DNA of 64,000 nt from Pseudomonas sp. BN417 (GTDB taxonomy: Bacteria > Pseudomonadota > Gammaproteobacteria > Pseudomonadales > Pseudomonadaceae). Below the pieces are notes generated by a model. That model searched no databases. It was not told where the DNA came from and saw only the letters and a list, made by a program, of their open reading frames with translations. The stretch is from the NCBI RefSeq assembly GCF_029871205.1, contig NZ_SSOJ01000156.1, positions 36,148-100,147 on the forward strand, written 5' to 3'. This document shows, one piece after another, positions 46,171-54,868 of the stretch (position 1 is the first letter of the stretch; each line of letters begins with the position of its first letter). Position numbers and translations under genes: made by a program.

Positions 46171-47337
46171 ATGGAACTGACCTATACACCGGCACAGCAG
46201 GCCTTCCGCGCGGAAATCCGAGCCTGGCTGACGGCCAATGTGCCGGCCGAGCCGCTGAAATCCTTCGACTGCGAGGAAGGCTTCGCCCAGCACCGCGCCT
46301 GGGAGACGAAACTCAACGAGGGCCGCTGGGGCATGGTCACCTGGCCGAAAGCGCTCGGTGGCCGCGGTTGCGACCTGATCGAGTGGCTGATCTTCGAGGA
46401 GGAGTACTACCGCGCCGGTGCGCCGGCACGGGTGAACCAGAACGGGATCTTCCTGCTCGGCCCGACCCTGATGGAGTTCGGTACCGCCGAGCAGCAGGCG
46501 CGCTTCCTGCCGAAGATGGCCACAGGCGAGGAGATCTGGGCCCAGGGCTGGTCCGAGCCGAACGCCGGGTCGGACATGGCGGCCATCCGCTGCCGCGCCG
46601 AGCGCCGTGGCGACCGTTACGTGATCAATGGCCAGAAGACCTGGTCGACCCGCGCCGTGTGGGCCGACTGGCTGTTCGGCCTGTTCCGCAGCGACCCGAA
46701 TTCGAGCCGCCATCATGGCCTCACTTTCATCCTCCTGCCGCTGAACAGCCCGGGCGTCACCGTACGGCCGATCCCGCAGCTCAACGGCCTGCCGGGTTTC
46801 GCCGAGATCTTCTTCGACGACGTCGAGGTGCCGGTGGAGAACGTGCTGGGCGGGGAGGGCATGGGCTGGCATGTGGCGATGTCCACCGCCGGCTTCGAGC
46901 GCGGGCTGATGCTGCGCTCGCCGGCGCGCTTCCAGGAAACCGCGCGGCGCCTGGTGCAGCTCTATCTGGCCAACCGTGAGCAGGCCGACCTGGATCCGGC
47001 CATAGGCGAGGCGGTGATGCGCGCCTGGCTGGACGCCGAGGCCTACACCCTGAACACCTACATGACCGCCTCGCGGCTGGTGAAGGGCGGCAAGATCGGA
47101 CCGGAATCCTCTACCAACAAGATCTTCTGGTCCGAGCTGGACCAGCGCATGCACGAGACGGCGCTGTCGATCCTCGGCCTGCGCGGCGAACTGCTGCCGG
47201 AAGCGCCGGATGCCGGAGAGGTGGGCCATTGGCTGGACGGTTTCCTCTTCGCCCAGGCCGGGCCGATCTACGCCGGCACCAACGAGATCCAACGCAACAT
47301 CATCGCCGAGCGCATGCTCGGCATGCCGCGCGCATAA
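46171..47337 (+). CDS. Acyl-CoA dehydrogenase, FadE30-like
   Basis: 388-residue acyl-CoA dehydrogenase: WSEPNAGSDMAA and the FAD-binding INGQKTWSTRA region, then AGPIYAGTNEIQRNIIAERMLG. The YEGT glutamate seen in many bacterial enzymes is alanine here (YAGT), so the base must be elsewhere or in a partner. The pair with the following gene suggests a heteromeric enzyme, as in steroid degraders. Six bases after echA20. Confidence 0.85.
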   Translation: MELTYTPAQQAFRAEIRAWLTANVPAEPLKSFDCEEGFAQHRAWETKLNEGRWGMVTWPKALGGRGCDLIEWLIFEEEYYRAGAPARVNQNGIFLLGPTLMEFGTAEQQARFLPKMATGEEIWAQGWSEPNAGSDMAAIRCRAERRGDRYVINGQKTWSTRAVWADWLFGLFRSDPNSSRHHGLTFILLPLNSPGVTVRPIPQLNGLPGFAEIFFDDVEVPVENVLGGEGMGWHVAMSTAGFERGLMLRSPARFQETARRLVQLYLANREQADLDPAIGEAVMRAWLDAEAYTLNTYMTASRLVKGGKIGPESSTNKIFWSELDQRMHETALSILGLRGELLPEAPDAGEVGHWLDGFLFAQAGPIYAGTNEIQRNIIAERMLGMPRA

Positions 47338-47347
47338 CGGGGGCGCC

Positions 47348-48403
47348 ATGGACTTCACCTTCAGCGACGACCAACTGCTGTTCCAGGACAATGTGCGGGC
47401 CTTCCTCACCAACGAGGTGACGCCCGAGCGCATTCGTGACCTCTGGCAAACCGATAGCGGCCGCTGCGACAAGCTCTGGGCCGAACTCGCCGAACTGGGC
47501 CTCACCGCCATCACCGTGCCGGAAGGCTTTGGCGGTCTGGACATGAACGAGCTCGACTTCATCCTGCTGGCCCAGGAATGCGGCTATGCGGGGCTGACCG
47601 AACCCCTGGTCGACACCGTACTGGTCGGTGTCCCGCTGCTCACTGCCCTGGGCAGCGAGCAACTTGATCTGCAGGGCGAATGGCTGACCCGCATAGCCGA
47701 GGGCAAGGCCCGTCTGGCCGTGGGCCAACCCGGCAACCCGCTGGTTGCCGATGCCCATGTAGCCGACCTCGTGCTGCTGCCCCATGGCGATGAAGTGCAT
47801 GCCGTACCGCGCGAGCAGACGCGCGTCGTCCGCAACGAATCGGTGGACCCGAGCCGTCAGCTGTTCCGGGTCGACTGGACGCCCAGCGCCGCCACCTGCG
47901 TGGCTTCCGGCGAGCAGGGCCGCGCGCTCTGGGCTGCCGCCATGAACCGGGGCGCCCTGGGCACTGCCGCCCAACTGCTCGGCCTGGCCAAGCGCATGGT
48001 CGACCTTGCCGTGGACTACAGCTTCGAGCGCAAGCAGTTTGGCAAGCCGGTGGGTTCCTTCCAGGCGGTCAAGCACCTGATGGCCAACGTCGCGGTGCAG
48101 ATCGAGTTCGCCAAGGGCCCGCTGTACCGCGCCGCCCATGCCGTCGCCCACGGATTGCCGGAGCAGGGCGCCCAGGTTTCCCACTCCCGCCTGGCCTGCG
48201 CCGAGGCCGCACTGCTGGCGGCGAAGAACGCTATCCAGACCCACGGCGCCATGGGCTACACCTGGGAAGTCGACCTGCAGCTCTTCATGAAACGCGCCTG
48301 GGCCCTGGACAAGGTCTGGGGCGATCGTGGCTGGCACAAGGCGCGCATTTCCCAGGCGCTGTTCTCCGGTGCCGTAAAGCCGGGGGCGGGCAATACCTTC
48401 TGA
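47348..48403 (+). CDS. Acyl-CoA dehydrogenase, short second subunit type
   Basis: 351 residues; shorter and more divergent than the preceding dehydrogenase. N-terminal FTFSDDQLLFQDNVRAFL, flavin region reduced, C-terminal FERKQFGKPVGSFQAVKHL and HGAMGYTWEVDLQLFMKRAW. Such shortened partners form alpha2-beta2 dehydrogenases in cholesterol degradation, one subunit contributing FAD contacts and the other the base. The ATG follows the previous stop by 10 bases. Confidence 0.83.
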   Translation: MDFTFSDDQLLFQDNVRAFLTNEVTPERIRDLWQTDSGRCDKLWAELAELGLTAITVPEGFGGLDMNELDFILLAQECGYAGLTEPLVDTVLVGVPLLTALGSEQLDLQGEWLTRIAEGKARLAVGQPGNPLVADAHVADLVLLPHGDEVHAVPREQTRVVRNESVDPSRQLFRVDWTPSAATCVASGEQGRALWAAAMNRGALGTAAQLLGLAKRMVDLAVDYSFERKQFGKPVGSFQAVKHLMANVAVQIEFAKGPLYRAAHAVAHGLPEQGAQVSHSRLACAEAALLAAKNAIQTHGAMGYTWEVDLQLFMKRAWALDKVWGDRGWHKARISQALFSGAVKPGAGNTF

Positions 48404-48412
48404 TCCGACATC

Positions 48413-48519
48413 CCTCTCCCCCGGCCCCTCTCCCTGAAGAGGAGAGGGGTGACTCGCGCCGGCCATTCCGTGCACGGACCGCCCCCTCTCCCTTCAGGGA
48501 GAGGGCTGGGGAGAGGGCC
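48413..48519. repeat. CCCTCTCCC palindromic repeats
   Basis: Two hairpin units, CCCCTCTCC...GGAGAGGGG (about 48425-48450) and CCCTCTCCC...GGGAGAGGG (48484-48506), fill the 148-base gap before fadA6. Related words occur at 49708-49758 and inside lhr. Confidence 0.75.
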
Positions 48520-48551
48520 TACCGACTTCACCCTTACACCGAGACCACCCC

Positions 48552-49700
48552 ATGCCCGAAGCCTACATAGTCGACGCCCTGCGCACCCCCACCGGCCGGC
48601 GCAAGGGCGGCCTGAGCCAGATCCACGCCGCCGACCTCGGCGCCCATGTGCTGCGTGAATTGGTGGCGCGCAATGGTATTCCCGACGCCGACTACGACGA
48701 CGTGATCTTCGGCTGCGTCGACACCATCGGCCCGCTGGCCGGCGACATCGCCCGCACCTGCTGGCTGGCCGCCGGCCTCGACCAGGCCGTGCCCGGCACC
48801 ACCATCGACCGCCAGTGCGGCTCGTCGCAGCAGGCCGTGCACTTCGCCGCCCAGGCGGTGATGAGCGGCACCCAGGACGTGGTGGTCGCCGGCGGCGTGC
48901 AGACCATGACGCAGATTCCCATCTCCTCGGCCATGACCGCCGCCGAGCCGCTGGGCTTTACCGATCCCTTCTCCGGTTCCGAAGGCTGGGTGAAACGCTA
49001 CGGCAAGGTGCCGCCGACCCAGTTCCGCTCGGCGCAGATGATCGCCGAGAAGTGGGGGCTGACCCGCGAGGCGCTGGAAGCCTATGCCCTGGAATCCCAC
49101 CGCCGCGCCCTGCACGCCATCGAGCAGGGCCGATTCGCCCGCGAGATAGTCCCGCTGGCCGGTGTGCAGCACGACGAAACCCCGCGCCAGACCAGCCTGG
49201 AAAAGATGGCCGAGCTGGAAACCCTGTTCGGCTGCGACCGCGTTACCGCCGCCGTCTCCAGCCAGACCTGCGACGGCGCCAGTGCGATGCTGGTGGTCTC
49301 CGAGGCGGCGCTGAAGCGCTACAACCTGACGCCGCGCGCGCGCATCCAGCACATCAGCGTGCGCGCCGACGATCCCGTGTGGATGCTCACCGCGCCCATC
49401 CCGGCCACCGAATACGCCCTCAAGCGCGCCGGCATGAAGCTGGAAGACATCGACCGGGTGGAGATCAACGAAGCCTTCGCCTCGGTGGCCATGGCCTGGC
49501 TCAAGGAAACCGGCTACCCGCACGAGAAGACCAACGTCAACGGCGGCGCCATCGCCCTCGGCCACCCCCTGGGCGCCACCGGCACCCGACTGATGTGCAC
49601 CCTGCTGCACGAGCTGGAACGCAGTGGCGGCCGCTACGGCCTGCAGACCATGTGCGAAGGCGGCGGGCAGGCGAACGTGACCATTATCGAGCGCCTTTGA
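48552..49700 (+). CDS. fadA6: FadA6-like thiolase
   Basis: 382-residue thiolase. Nucleophile Cys in [10 protein letters not shown], base His in [17 protein letters not shown] and second Cys in [17 protein letters not shown]. The context [16 protein letters not shown] is like FadA6, the thiolase of C/D-ring degradation that releases acetyl-CoA. In operon with the acyl-CoA dehydrogenases despite the repeat-filled gap. Confidence 0.88.
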   Translation: MPEAYIVDALRTPTGRRKGGLSQIHAADLGAHVLRELVARNGIPDADYDDVIFGCVDTIGPLAGDIARTCWLAAGLDQAVPGTTIDRQCGSSQQAVHFAAQAVMSGTQDVVVAGGVQTMTQIPISSAMTAAEPLGFTDPFSGSEGWVKRYGKVPPTQFRSAQMIAEKWGLTREALEAYALESHRRALHAIEQGRFAREIVPLAGVQHDETPRQTSLEKMAELETLFGCDRVTAAVSSQTCDGASAMLVVSEAALKRYNLTPRARIQHISVRADDPVWMLTAPIPATEYALKRAGMKLEDIDRVEINEAFASVAMAWLKETGYPHEKTNVNGGAIALGHPLGATGTRLMCTLLHELERSGGRYGLQTMCEGGGQANVTIIERL

Positions 49701-49707
49701 TTCCGTT

Positions 49708-49758
49708 GCCCTCTCCCCAACCCTCTCCCTTCAGGGAGAGGGGCCGGGGGAGAGGGCG
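49708..49758. repeat. CCCTCTCCC palindromic repeat
   Basis: Outer GCCCTCTCCCC and GGGGAGAGGGC enclose CCCTCTCCCTTCAGGGAGAGGGG. Same family as 48413-48519. Confidence 0.75.
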
Positions 49759-49790
49759 GCCACCCCTCTCAGACTCACTGGAGAACCCCC

Positions 49791-50666
49791 ATGCCAATCT
49801 GCAAAGACCGCGTAGTCATCATCACCGGCGCCGGCGGCGGGCTGGGCCGGGCCTATGCCCTGGCCTTCGCCGCCGAAGGCGCGAAAGTGCTGGTCAACGA
49901 CATCAACCTGCCTGCCGCCGAGGCCGTGGTGGCCGAAATCCGCGCCCAGGGCGGCGAGGCGCTTGCCAACAATGGCGACATCACCAGCTACGCCGCCGCC
50001 GGCGAGATCGTGCGCCAGGCCGTCGAAACCCTCGGCGACCTGCATGTGCTGGTGAACAATGCCGGCATCTGCCGCGACCGCATGTTCGCCAGCCTTACCG
50101 AAGCCGACTGGGACGCGGTGATGGCCGTGCACCTCAAAGGTCATTTCTGCCTGGCCAGCCATGCGGTGAAGCACTGGCGCGAACAGGCCAAGGGCGGCGT
50201 GGCAGTCAAGGCGCGGATCATCAACACCAGCTCCGGCGCCGGCCTGCAGGGCTCCATCGGCCAGTCCAACTACGCCGCCGCCAAAGGCGGTATCGCCTCC
50301 CTGACCCTGGTGCAGGCCGCCGAGCTGGCGCGCTACGGCATAACCGCCAACGCCCTGGCCCCGGCCGCACGCACCGGCATGACCGAGCAGGTGTTCGCCG
50401 ACGTGATGAAGAAGCCGGAAGAGGGCTTCGACCATTTCGCCCCGGAAAACGTCGCACCGCTGGTGGTATGGCTCGGCTCCGAAGCCTCCCAGGGCGTCAC
50501 CGGGCGCATGTTCGAGGTGGAAGGCGGCAAGCTCTCCATTGCCGATGGCTGGCGCCGTGGCCCGGAGTTCGACAAGGGCGCGCGCTTCGTCCCCGCGGAA
50601 CTGGGCGGCGTGGTCGAGCAACTGCTGGCCGAGGCGGTGCCGGCGCAGAAGGTGTATGGCAGCTGA
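49791..50666 (+). CDS. Short-chain dehydrogenase/reductase (MFE-2/17beta-HSD4-like)
   Basis: 291 residues. GAGGGLG cofactor motif, VNDIN after beta-2 (NAD), NNAG, Ser in INTSSGAGL and YAAAKG. The C-terminal extension (EVEGGKLSIADGWRRGPEFD) resembles dehydrogenases acting on 3-hydroxyacyl-CoA. A role in the dehydrogenation step of C/D-ring or side-chain beta-oxidation (IpdF-like) is likely. The last 11 bases overlap the regulator gene. Confidence 0.83.
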   Translation: MPICKDRVVIITGAGGGLGRAYALAFAAEGAKVLVNDINLPAAEAVVAEIRAQGGEALANNGDITSYAAAGEIVRQAVETLGDLHVLVNNAGICRDRMFASLTEADWDAVMAVHLKGHFCLASHAVKHWREQAKGGVAVKARIINTSSGAGLQGSIGQSNYAAAKGGIASLTLVQAAELARYGITANALAPAARTGMTEQVFADVMKKPEEGFDHFAPENVAPLVVWLGSEASQGVTGRMFEVEGGKLSIADGWRRGPEFDKGARFVPAELGGVVEQLLAEAVPAQKVYGS

Positions 50667-51861
50667 GTCTGCCGCAGTCCTGAGGCTCGCCCGGGGTTGC
50701 GCGGAAGTCGCGCAACCCCTCTCTGCGCTGCCCGAGCTGATCGGGCTGGTCTACGAGGGCCTGAACGAGGCAACGCCCTGGTTCGGCCTGGCCGAACGCC
50801 TCCGCCAGGTGCTGGCCGCGCGCAATGTCACGGTCACCCTGCATCATTCCGACGACCTGCCGTCCGATGTCCAGGTGATGGCCGTCGAAGAGAACAACGA
50901 AACCGACTGGCTGCTCGCGGAACAGGTCCACCGCGAGCGCTTCACCCATATCGAGCTGGTCGACCCCGAATCGGTGATGCCGGGCGATCTCATCATCTTC
51001 GGCCCTGCGGACGTGGAGCCGGAATGCGCGGCCTTCATGGTCTCCCTGAATGTCGCCAGCTGCCTCAGGACCTGCTTCGCCGAGCCCGGCGGGATGCGTT
51101 GCTGGGTCGATGTGATTCGCGGCCGGAAGATGCCGGAACAGCCTTTCTCGGCCGAAGAGCTGGAGCTGGTCAGCGGGCTGCTGCCGCACCTCACCCGTGC
51201 CCTCGGCCTCTATGCCCGGATCAAGCGCCAGGAGGCGGAAAAGTCGATCTACGAGGGCAGCCTCGACCACCTGGTCCTGGGCTGCCTGCTACTCGATGGC
51301 AATGGGCAGGTGATGCGCCTGAACCAGGCGGCCAGGGCCATCATCGACAAGCATCAGGGCCTTGAACTCGCCCATGGACGGCTGCAGCTGCAGGACCGCG
51401 CCGGCCAGCGTGCCCTGGACCGGGCCATCGCCCATGCCCTGGCGGCCAGGACCCGGCAGGACGGGCCCCGGCGTGGCGAGCTGGTGCGCCTGCACGCCCT
51501 GGGCGGCATGCTCCTGGGCATGCTGGTCACGCCCGCGCCGCTGCTGGAGTTCTATCAGGGCCGCTACGTGCCGAGCGTCATCCTGCACCTCGCGGAACTC
51601 ACCGAAGGTCCTGCGGCGCCACGGGTGCTGAACGCTTCCCCGGCGGACCTGATCGCCCAGTTGCTCGACCTGACCCGCCAGGAAGCCAGGCTCGCCGGGT
51701 TGCTGGCGTCCGGCCGCACCATCAGCGAGGCGGCCGGGCAGATGGGCATTGCGGTGAGCGCCGCGCGCAATTACTCGAAGAACATCTACGCCAAGCTGGG
51801 CATCAAGGGCCAGACCGATCTGGTGCGGATCCTCTGCAAGAGTTCCGCCCTGCTGCGTTGA
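50656..51861 (+). CDS. LuxR-family transcriptional regulator 3
   Basis: 401 residues. C-terminal helix-turn-helix (LTRQEARLAGLLASGRTISEAAGQMGIAVSAARNYSKNIYAKLG). The recognition helix differs from those of regulators 1 and 2 (SAARNY instead of NTVKAH/NTVRAH), so it may read another site. The N-terminal half shows the same length and general plan (YEGLNEATPWFGLAERLRQVL). It is the last gene of the hsaC-ipd transcript, overlapping the SDR. It may respond to a late intermediate. Confidence 0.83.
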   Translation: MAAESAAVLRLARGCAEVAQPLSALPELIGLVYEGLNEATPWFGLAERLRQVLAARNVTVTLHHSDDLPSDVQVMAVEENNETDWLLAEQVHRERFTHIELVDPESVMPGDLIIFGPADVEPECAAFMVSLNVASCLRTCFAEPGGMRCWVDVIRGRKMPEQPFSAEELELVSGLLPHLTRALGLYARIKRQEAEKSIYEGSLDHLVLGCLLLDGNGQVMRLNQAARAIIDKHQGLELAHGRLQLQDRAGQRALDRAIAHALAARTRQDGPRRGELVRLHALGGMLLGMLVTPAPLLEFYQGRYVPSVILHLAELTEGPAAPRVLNASPADLIAQLLDLTRQEARLAGLLASGRTISEAAGQMGIAVSAARNYSKNIYAKLGIKGQTDLVRILCKSSALLR

Positions 51862-51879
51862 TTCGCCAGCGCCGTCAGG

Positions 51880-53163
51880 TCAGGAACGCCGGTGTTGCAA
51901 GGCGATCGGCAACAAGGCTGCGGCTGCCAGGGCGGCGCACAGCAGCAGCGGGAGGCTGTAGCTGTGGGTGGTATCGACCAGATGGCCGACGCCTTGCGGG
52001 CTGAATGCGGAGCCGAGGCCGGCGATCAGGTTGCCGATGCCGAGCAGGCTGCCGAAGCTGCGCGGTCCCATCGCTTCCACCAGGAGCAGGGGCGCGAGCT
52101 GGTTGACCAGGTTGAAGCTGGTGCCCCAGGTCAGGCAGAAGAACACGACCGCTGCCAGACCCATCACCGGGTCGCTCGCTGCCAGCAGGCAGAGGATGCC
52201 GGCGGTGCCCAGGGTGGTACCGACCAGCAGGATGTTCCTTGCGCCCCAGCGGTTGCTCAGGGCGCCGAACAGGAAGTTGCCCACCAGGGTCGCGGCGCCG
52301 ACGGCGGCGTAGCAGGCGGCCGCCTGTTGCGCGGAATAGCCGGCGGACACGAGGCACGGCACCAGCGCGATGAACACGCCGAGGCTGCTCAGGGTGAGCA
52401 GCATCTGCATGGCGATCCACCACCAGTAACCGGGCGTGCGCAAAGCCTGGCCGATGTCCTGGCCGGGCAGCGGGTCCGCCGGGGCGTGATGCGCGGCCGA
52501 GCCGGCTTCTGGCATGCGCGCCAGCCACAGAAGCAGGGGCACGCAGGCCAGCAGGATCAGGCCGGCAATGGCCTGCATGGCGCTACGCCAGCCGAAGGCG
52601 GCGATTCCCTGGGTGAGCAGTACGGGAAAGATCACCGCGCCGAGGGCGGCACCGGCGAGCAGCAGGCCGAAGGCCAGGCCCTGCCGGCTGGGCGCGATCC
52701 AGCGCGTGGCCAGGGTGATGGCCGGGACATAGGTCGAGGCGCCGACGCCTGCGCCGCTCAGGGCCATGGCGAGGGTGAGCCGGTCGATATCGGGGCTCTC
52801 GGCGGCGAGGAGGTAGCCCACGGCAGCCATTACGGCGCCCGCGGTCATCACCGGGCGTGGTGCGATGCGGTCGAGCAGCCAGCCCGCCACAGGCATTGCC
52901 AGGGTCATGCTGAAGATGAACGCGGTGGCGAGGTGGGCGGCCTGCTCGTTGGAGCAGTGCAGGGCCGTGGTGATTGGCAGGGTGAACAGGCCCAGGGTAT
53001 TCAGCGTGGTGCCGAAGAGGATGCACAGCACCACCGCCAGTCCTAAGACCAGGAGCCAGCCCTGGCGCTGGTCGGGCAAGGACGCAACGGCTGGTGGCCG
53101 ACCGTTGTGGGGTGCCGCCGCGTTGATCTCCAGCCCCACCGCCACATCCTGAACACGCGCCAT
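51880..53163 (-). CDS. MFS transporter
   Basis: 427 residues with about 12 predicted membrane helices (for example LLVLGLAVVLCILFGTTLN and TAGAVMAAVGYLLA). Oxalate/formate-antiporter-like layout, with the loop-2/3 motif GWLLDRIAPRPVM. Start at 53163 follows GAGGGGG; an in-frame extension to 53259 would add a polar N terminus with no support. Possible uptake of steroid, side chain or sulfate conjugates, without direct evidence. Convergent with luxR3 (18 bases apart). Confidence 0.83.
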   Translation of the reverse strand: MARVQDVAVGLEINAAAPHNGRPPAVASLPDQRQGWLLVLGLAVVLCILFGTTLNTLGLFTLPITTALHCSNEQAAHLATAFIFSMTLAMPVAGWLLDRIAPRPVMTAGAVMAAVGYLLAAESPDIDRLTLAMALSGAGVGASTYVPAITLATRWIAPSRQGLAFGLLLAGAALGAVIFPVLLTQGIAAFGWRSAMQAIAGLILLACVPLLLWLARMPEAGSAAHHAPADPLPGQDIGQALRTPGYWWWIAMQMLLTLSSLGVFIALVPCLVSAGYSAQQAAACYAAVGAATLVGNFLFGALSNRWGARNILLVGTTLGTAGILCLLAASDPVMGLAAVVFFCLTWGTSFNLVNQLAPLLLVEAMGPRSFGSLLGIGNLIAGLGSAFSPQGVGHLVDTTHSYSLPLLLCAALAAAALLPIALQHRRS

Positions 53164-53235
53164 ATCGTCCCCCTCGAATGCTGACCGGCCGGTACGCCGG
53201 GCCCGGGAGTCTAACCAGCGGGCGATCTTCGCCAG

Positions 53236-53253
53236 CAGTACCAGTTGGTACTG
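53236..53253. promoter_or_regulatory. Perfect 18-bp palindrome between divergent genes
   Basis: CAGTACCAGTTGGTACTG has 8-bp arms and a GT spacer. It lies 72 bases before the MFS start and 119 before the FAD oxidoreductase start, the classic place for an operator controlling both. Confidence 0.6.
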
Positions 53254-53372
53254 GAGCATCGCTTCGCCGTCTCAATAGGATCGGTCCCGCTGTGGCAGGC
53301 ATTGGCGGGTCGAATCCGTTCGCCTCGATCAGTCCGAAGTGGTGGGTCTGGAGTGAATTCGAGGAGACGGCA

Positions 53373-54740
53373 GTGAGCTGGAGAGAATTGCGGCGTGCGG
53401 TGGCGGGACAGGTTCCAGTCTTTCCGGTTGCGGACGCCTATGAGTCGGGTGTGGTGCCCATTCGCTTCAGCGGCTGGCCTGCTTCATGGCAAAACCCCGC
53501 CTACCCGGCACTGGACCAGGACATCGAAGCCGATGTGGTCGTAGTCGGTGCCGGGCTGGTGGGGGCTTCCCTGGCCCTGCACCTGGCCGAATGCGGAGTG
53601 CGTGCCGTGGTGCTGGAGGCGGACCAGCCCGGGAGCGGCGCTTCCGGCCGCAACGCCGGGCATGTGCAGCCCTACCTGGGCTCCTTCGCGCCTTTGCGTG
53701 CCCATGCCGATCAGGGCCGGCGCTTTGTCGACCACTTCATCCAGCACCGCGACATCGTCTTCGAGCTGTGTCGCAAGTACGGGCTGGAGGCCGATGCGGT
53801 GAAGTCCGGGATGGTGGATGCGGCGTGCCGCCGGCATGCCGCGCTGGAGGACAAGGTGAAGCGCTGGAAGGCCTTCGGCTATGAGGTGGACCTGGTCGGC
53901 CGGGAACAGCTCAAGGAACTGCTGGGCACCGGCGCGTACAGCCACGGCATCCACTGGCGCGAAGGCGGGCGGGTCAATCCCTACCTGTTCACCAACGGCA
54001 TGATCGCCGCCGCCGTCCGCCTGGGAGCCAGGGTGCATGGCAACTCCGCCGTCGTCGCCTGCGAACGCAGCGGCTCGCAGTGGCGCGTCCGCGCGGCCGG
54101 CGGCAGCGTGCGTGCGCAGCAGGTGGTGATCTGCACCAACGGCCATGCCGGCAACGGCTTCTTCCCGGAGCTGGCCCGTACCCAATTCCCGCTGGTGGCC
54201 TGCGGCATGGCCACGCGGCCGCTGCCCCAGGCGGTGCTGGACATCGTCAACCCGGGCCGCGTCACCCTTATGCAGTATCCGGCCGGGCTCTATCCCCTGG
54301 TCATCGACGGTCGCAACCGGCTCATCACCGCGACCATTCCGGGGGCGGGCCGGGCGCAGCGCGCGGAGGATTACTTCGCCTACTTCCTGCGCTACCTGCA
54401 TCGCACCTACCCGCAGCTGCGCGACGCCCGCATCGAGCCCGAGTCCTACTGGACCGGCATGACGGCCAATTCGTCGTCTCTCTACGAGGCCGCCTACCCG
54501 AAGCTGTACCGGGTGGCCGACGGGGTGCTGGCGCTGATGAATTTCGGCTCCTGGGGCAATGTCATGGGGCCGATGATGGGCGCCAACCTCGCCCAGGCAC
54601 TGGCCAGCGACCGTCCCCAGGACTTCCTGCTGCCGCTGGAAACCCCACAGGCCGTGCGCTTTCCCGGCCTCTTCGAAACCAAGATCCGCCGCGTCCTGAT
54701 TCCCGCGGCGAGGTGGGCCGACAGGCTCGACCTCGTCTGA
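53373..54740 (+). CDS. FAD-dependent oxidoreductase (DAO family)
   Basis: 455 residues with a Rossmann motif VVVVGAGLVGASLALHLAE, glycine-rich GSGASGRNAGHVQPYLGS and a C-terminal NFGSWGNVMGPMMGANLAQ. It belongs to the glycine/D-amino acid oxidase (DAO) fold group. The GTG start at 53373 is chosen: GAGGAG lies 6 bases upstream and the sequence VSWRELRRAV fits; no better ATG is in frame before. Substrate unknown; an amine or amino-acid conjugate is the family default (bile-acid conjugates carry glycine or taurine, so a link is imaginable but speculative). Confidence 0.75.
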   Translation: MSWRELRRAVAGQVPVFPVADAYESGVVPIRFSGWPASWQNPAYPALDQDIEADVVVVGAGLVGASLALHLAECGVRAVVLEADQPGSGASGRNAGHVQPYLGSFAPLRAHADQGRRFVDHFIQHRDIVFELCRKYGLEADAVKSGMVDAACRRHAALEDKVKRWKAFGYEVDLVGREQLKELLGTGAYSHGIHWREGGRVNPYLFTNGMIAAAVRLGARVHGNSAVVACERSGSQWRVRAAGGSVRAQQVVICTNGHAGNGFFPELARTQFPLVACGMATRPLPQAVLDIVNPGRVTLMQYPAGLYPLVIDGRNRLITATIPGAGRAQRAEDYFAYFLRYLHRTYPQLRDARIEPESYWTGMTANSSSLYEAAYPKLYRVADGVLALMNFGSWGNVMGPMMGANLAQALASDRPQDFLLPLETPQAVRFPGLFETKIRRVLIPAARWADRLDLV

Positions 54741-54843
54741 CGGACGCGTCGGCTGGTAACGCCAGAACCACCGGCCGGGACCATCGGGCAAGGAGGTCCC
54801 GCCCGGGATGGCATGATCCGGCGGTCATGAATCGCCAACACAC

Positions 54844-54851
54844 AACAACAA
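54844..54851 (+). promoter_or_regulatory. CA motif before the saccharopine-dehydrogenase-like gene
   Basis: ACAACAACAAGAAG contains AACAACAA and AACAAGAA, 17 bases before the ATG, ahead of the GTGGAG ribosome site. Confidence 0.55.
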
Positions 54852-54868
54852 GAAGTGGAGAACGAAGA

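Noticed and set aside
44260..47562. An 1100-codon open frame antisense to ipdC, echA20 and an acyl-CoA dehydrogenase
   Set aside because: It spans several real genes with correct motifs and starts; the antisense product has no recognisable fold.
48413..49758. CCCTCTCCC units considered as a CRISPR-like array
   Set aside because: Only a few palindromic units, no regular spacers, no cas genes.
53203..53222. Partial match to the cluster operator (GAGTCTAACCAGCGGGCGAT) near the MFS gene
   Set aside because: Arm spacing is off by about two bases and the direction does not fit a nearby start.
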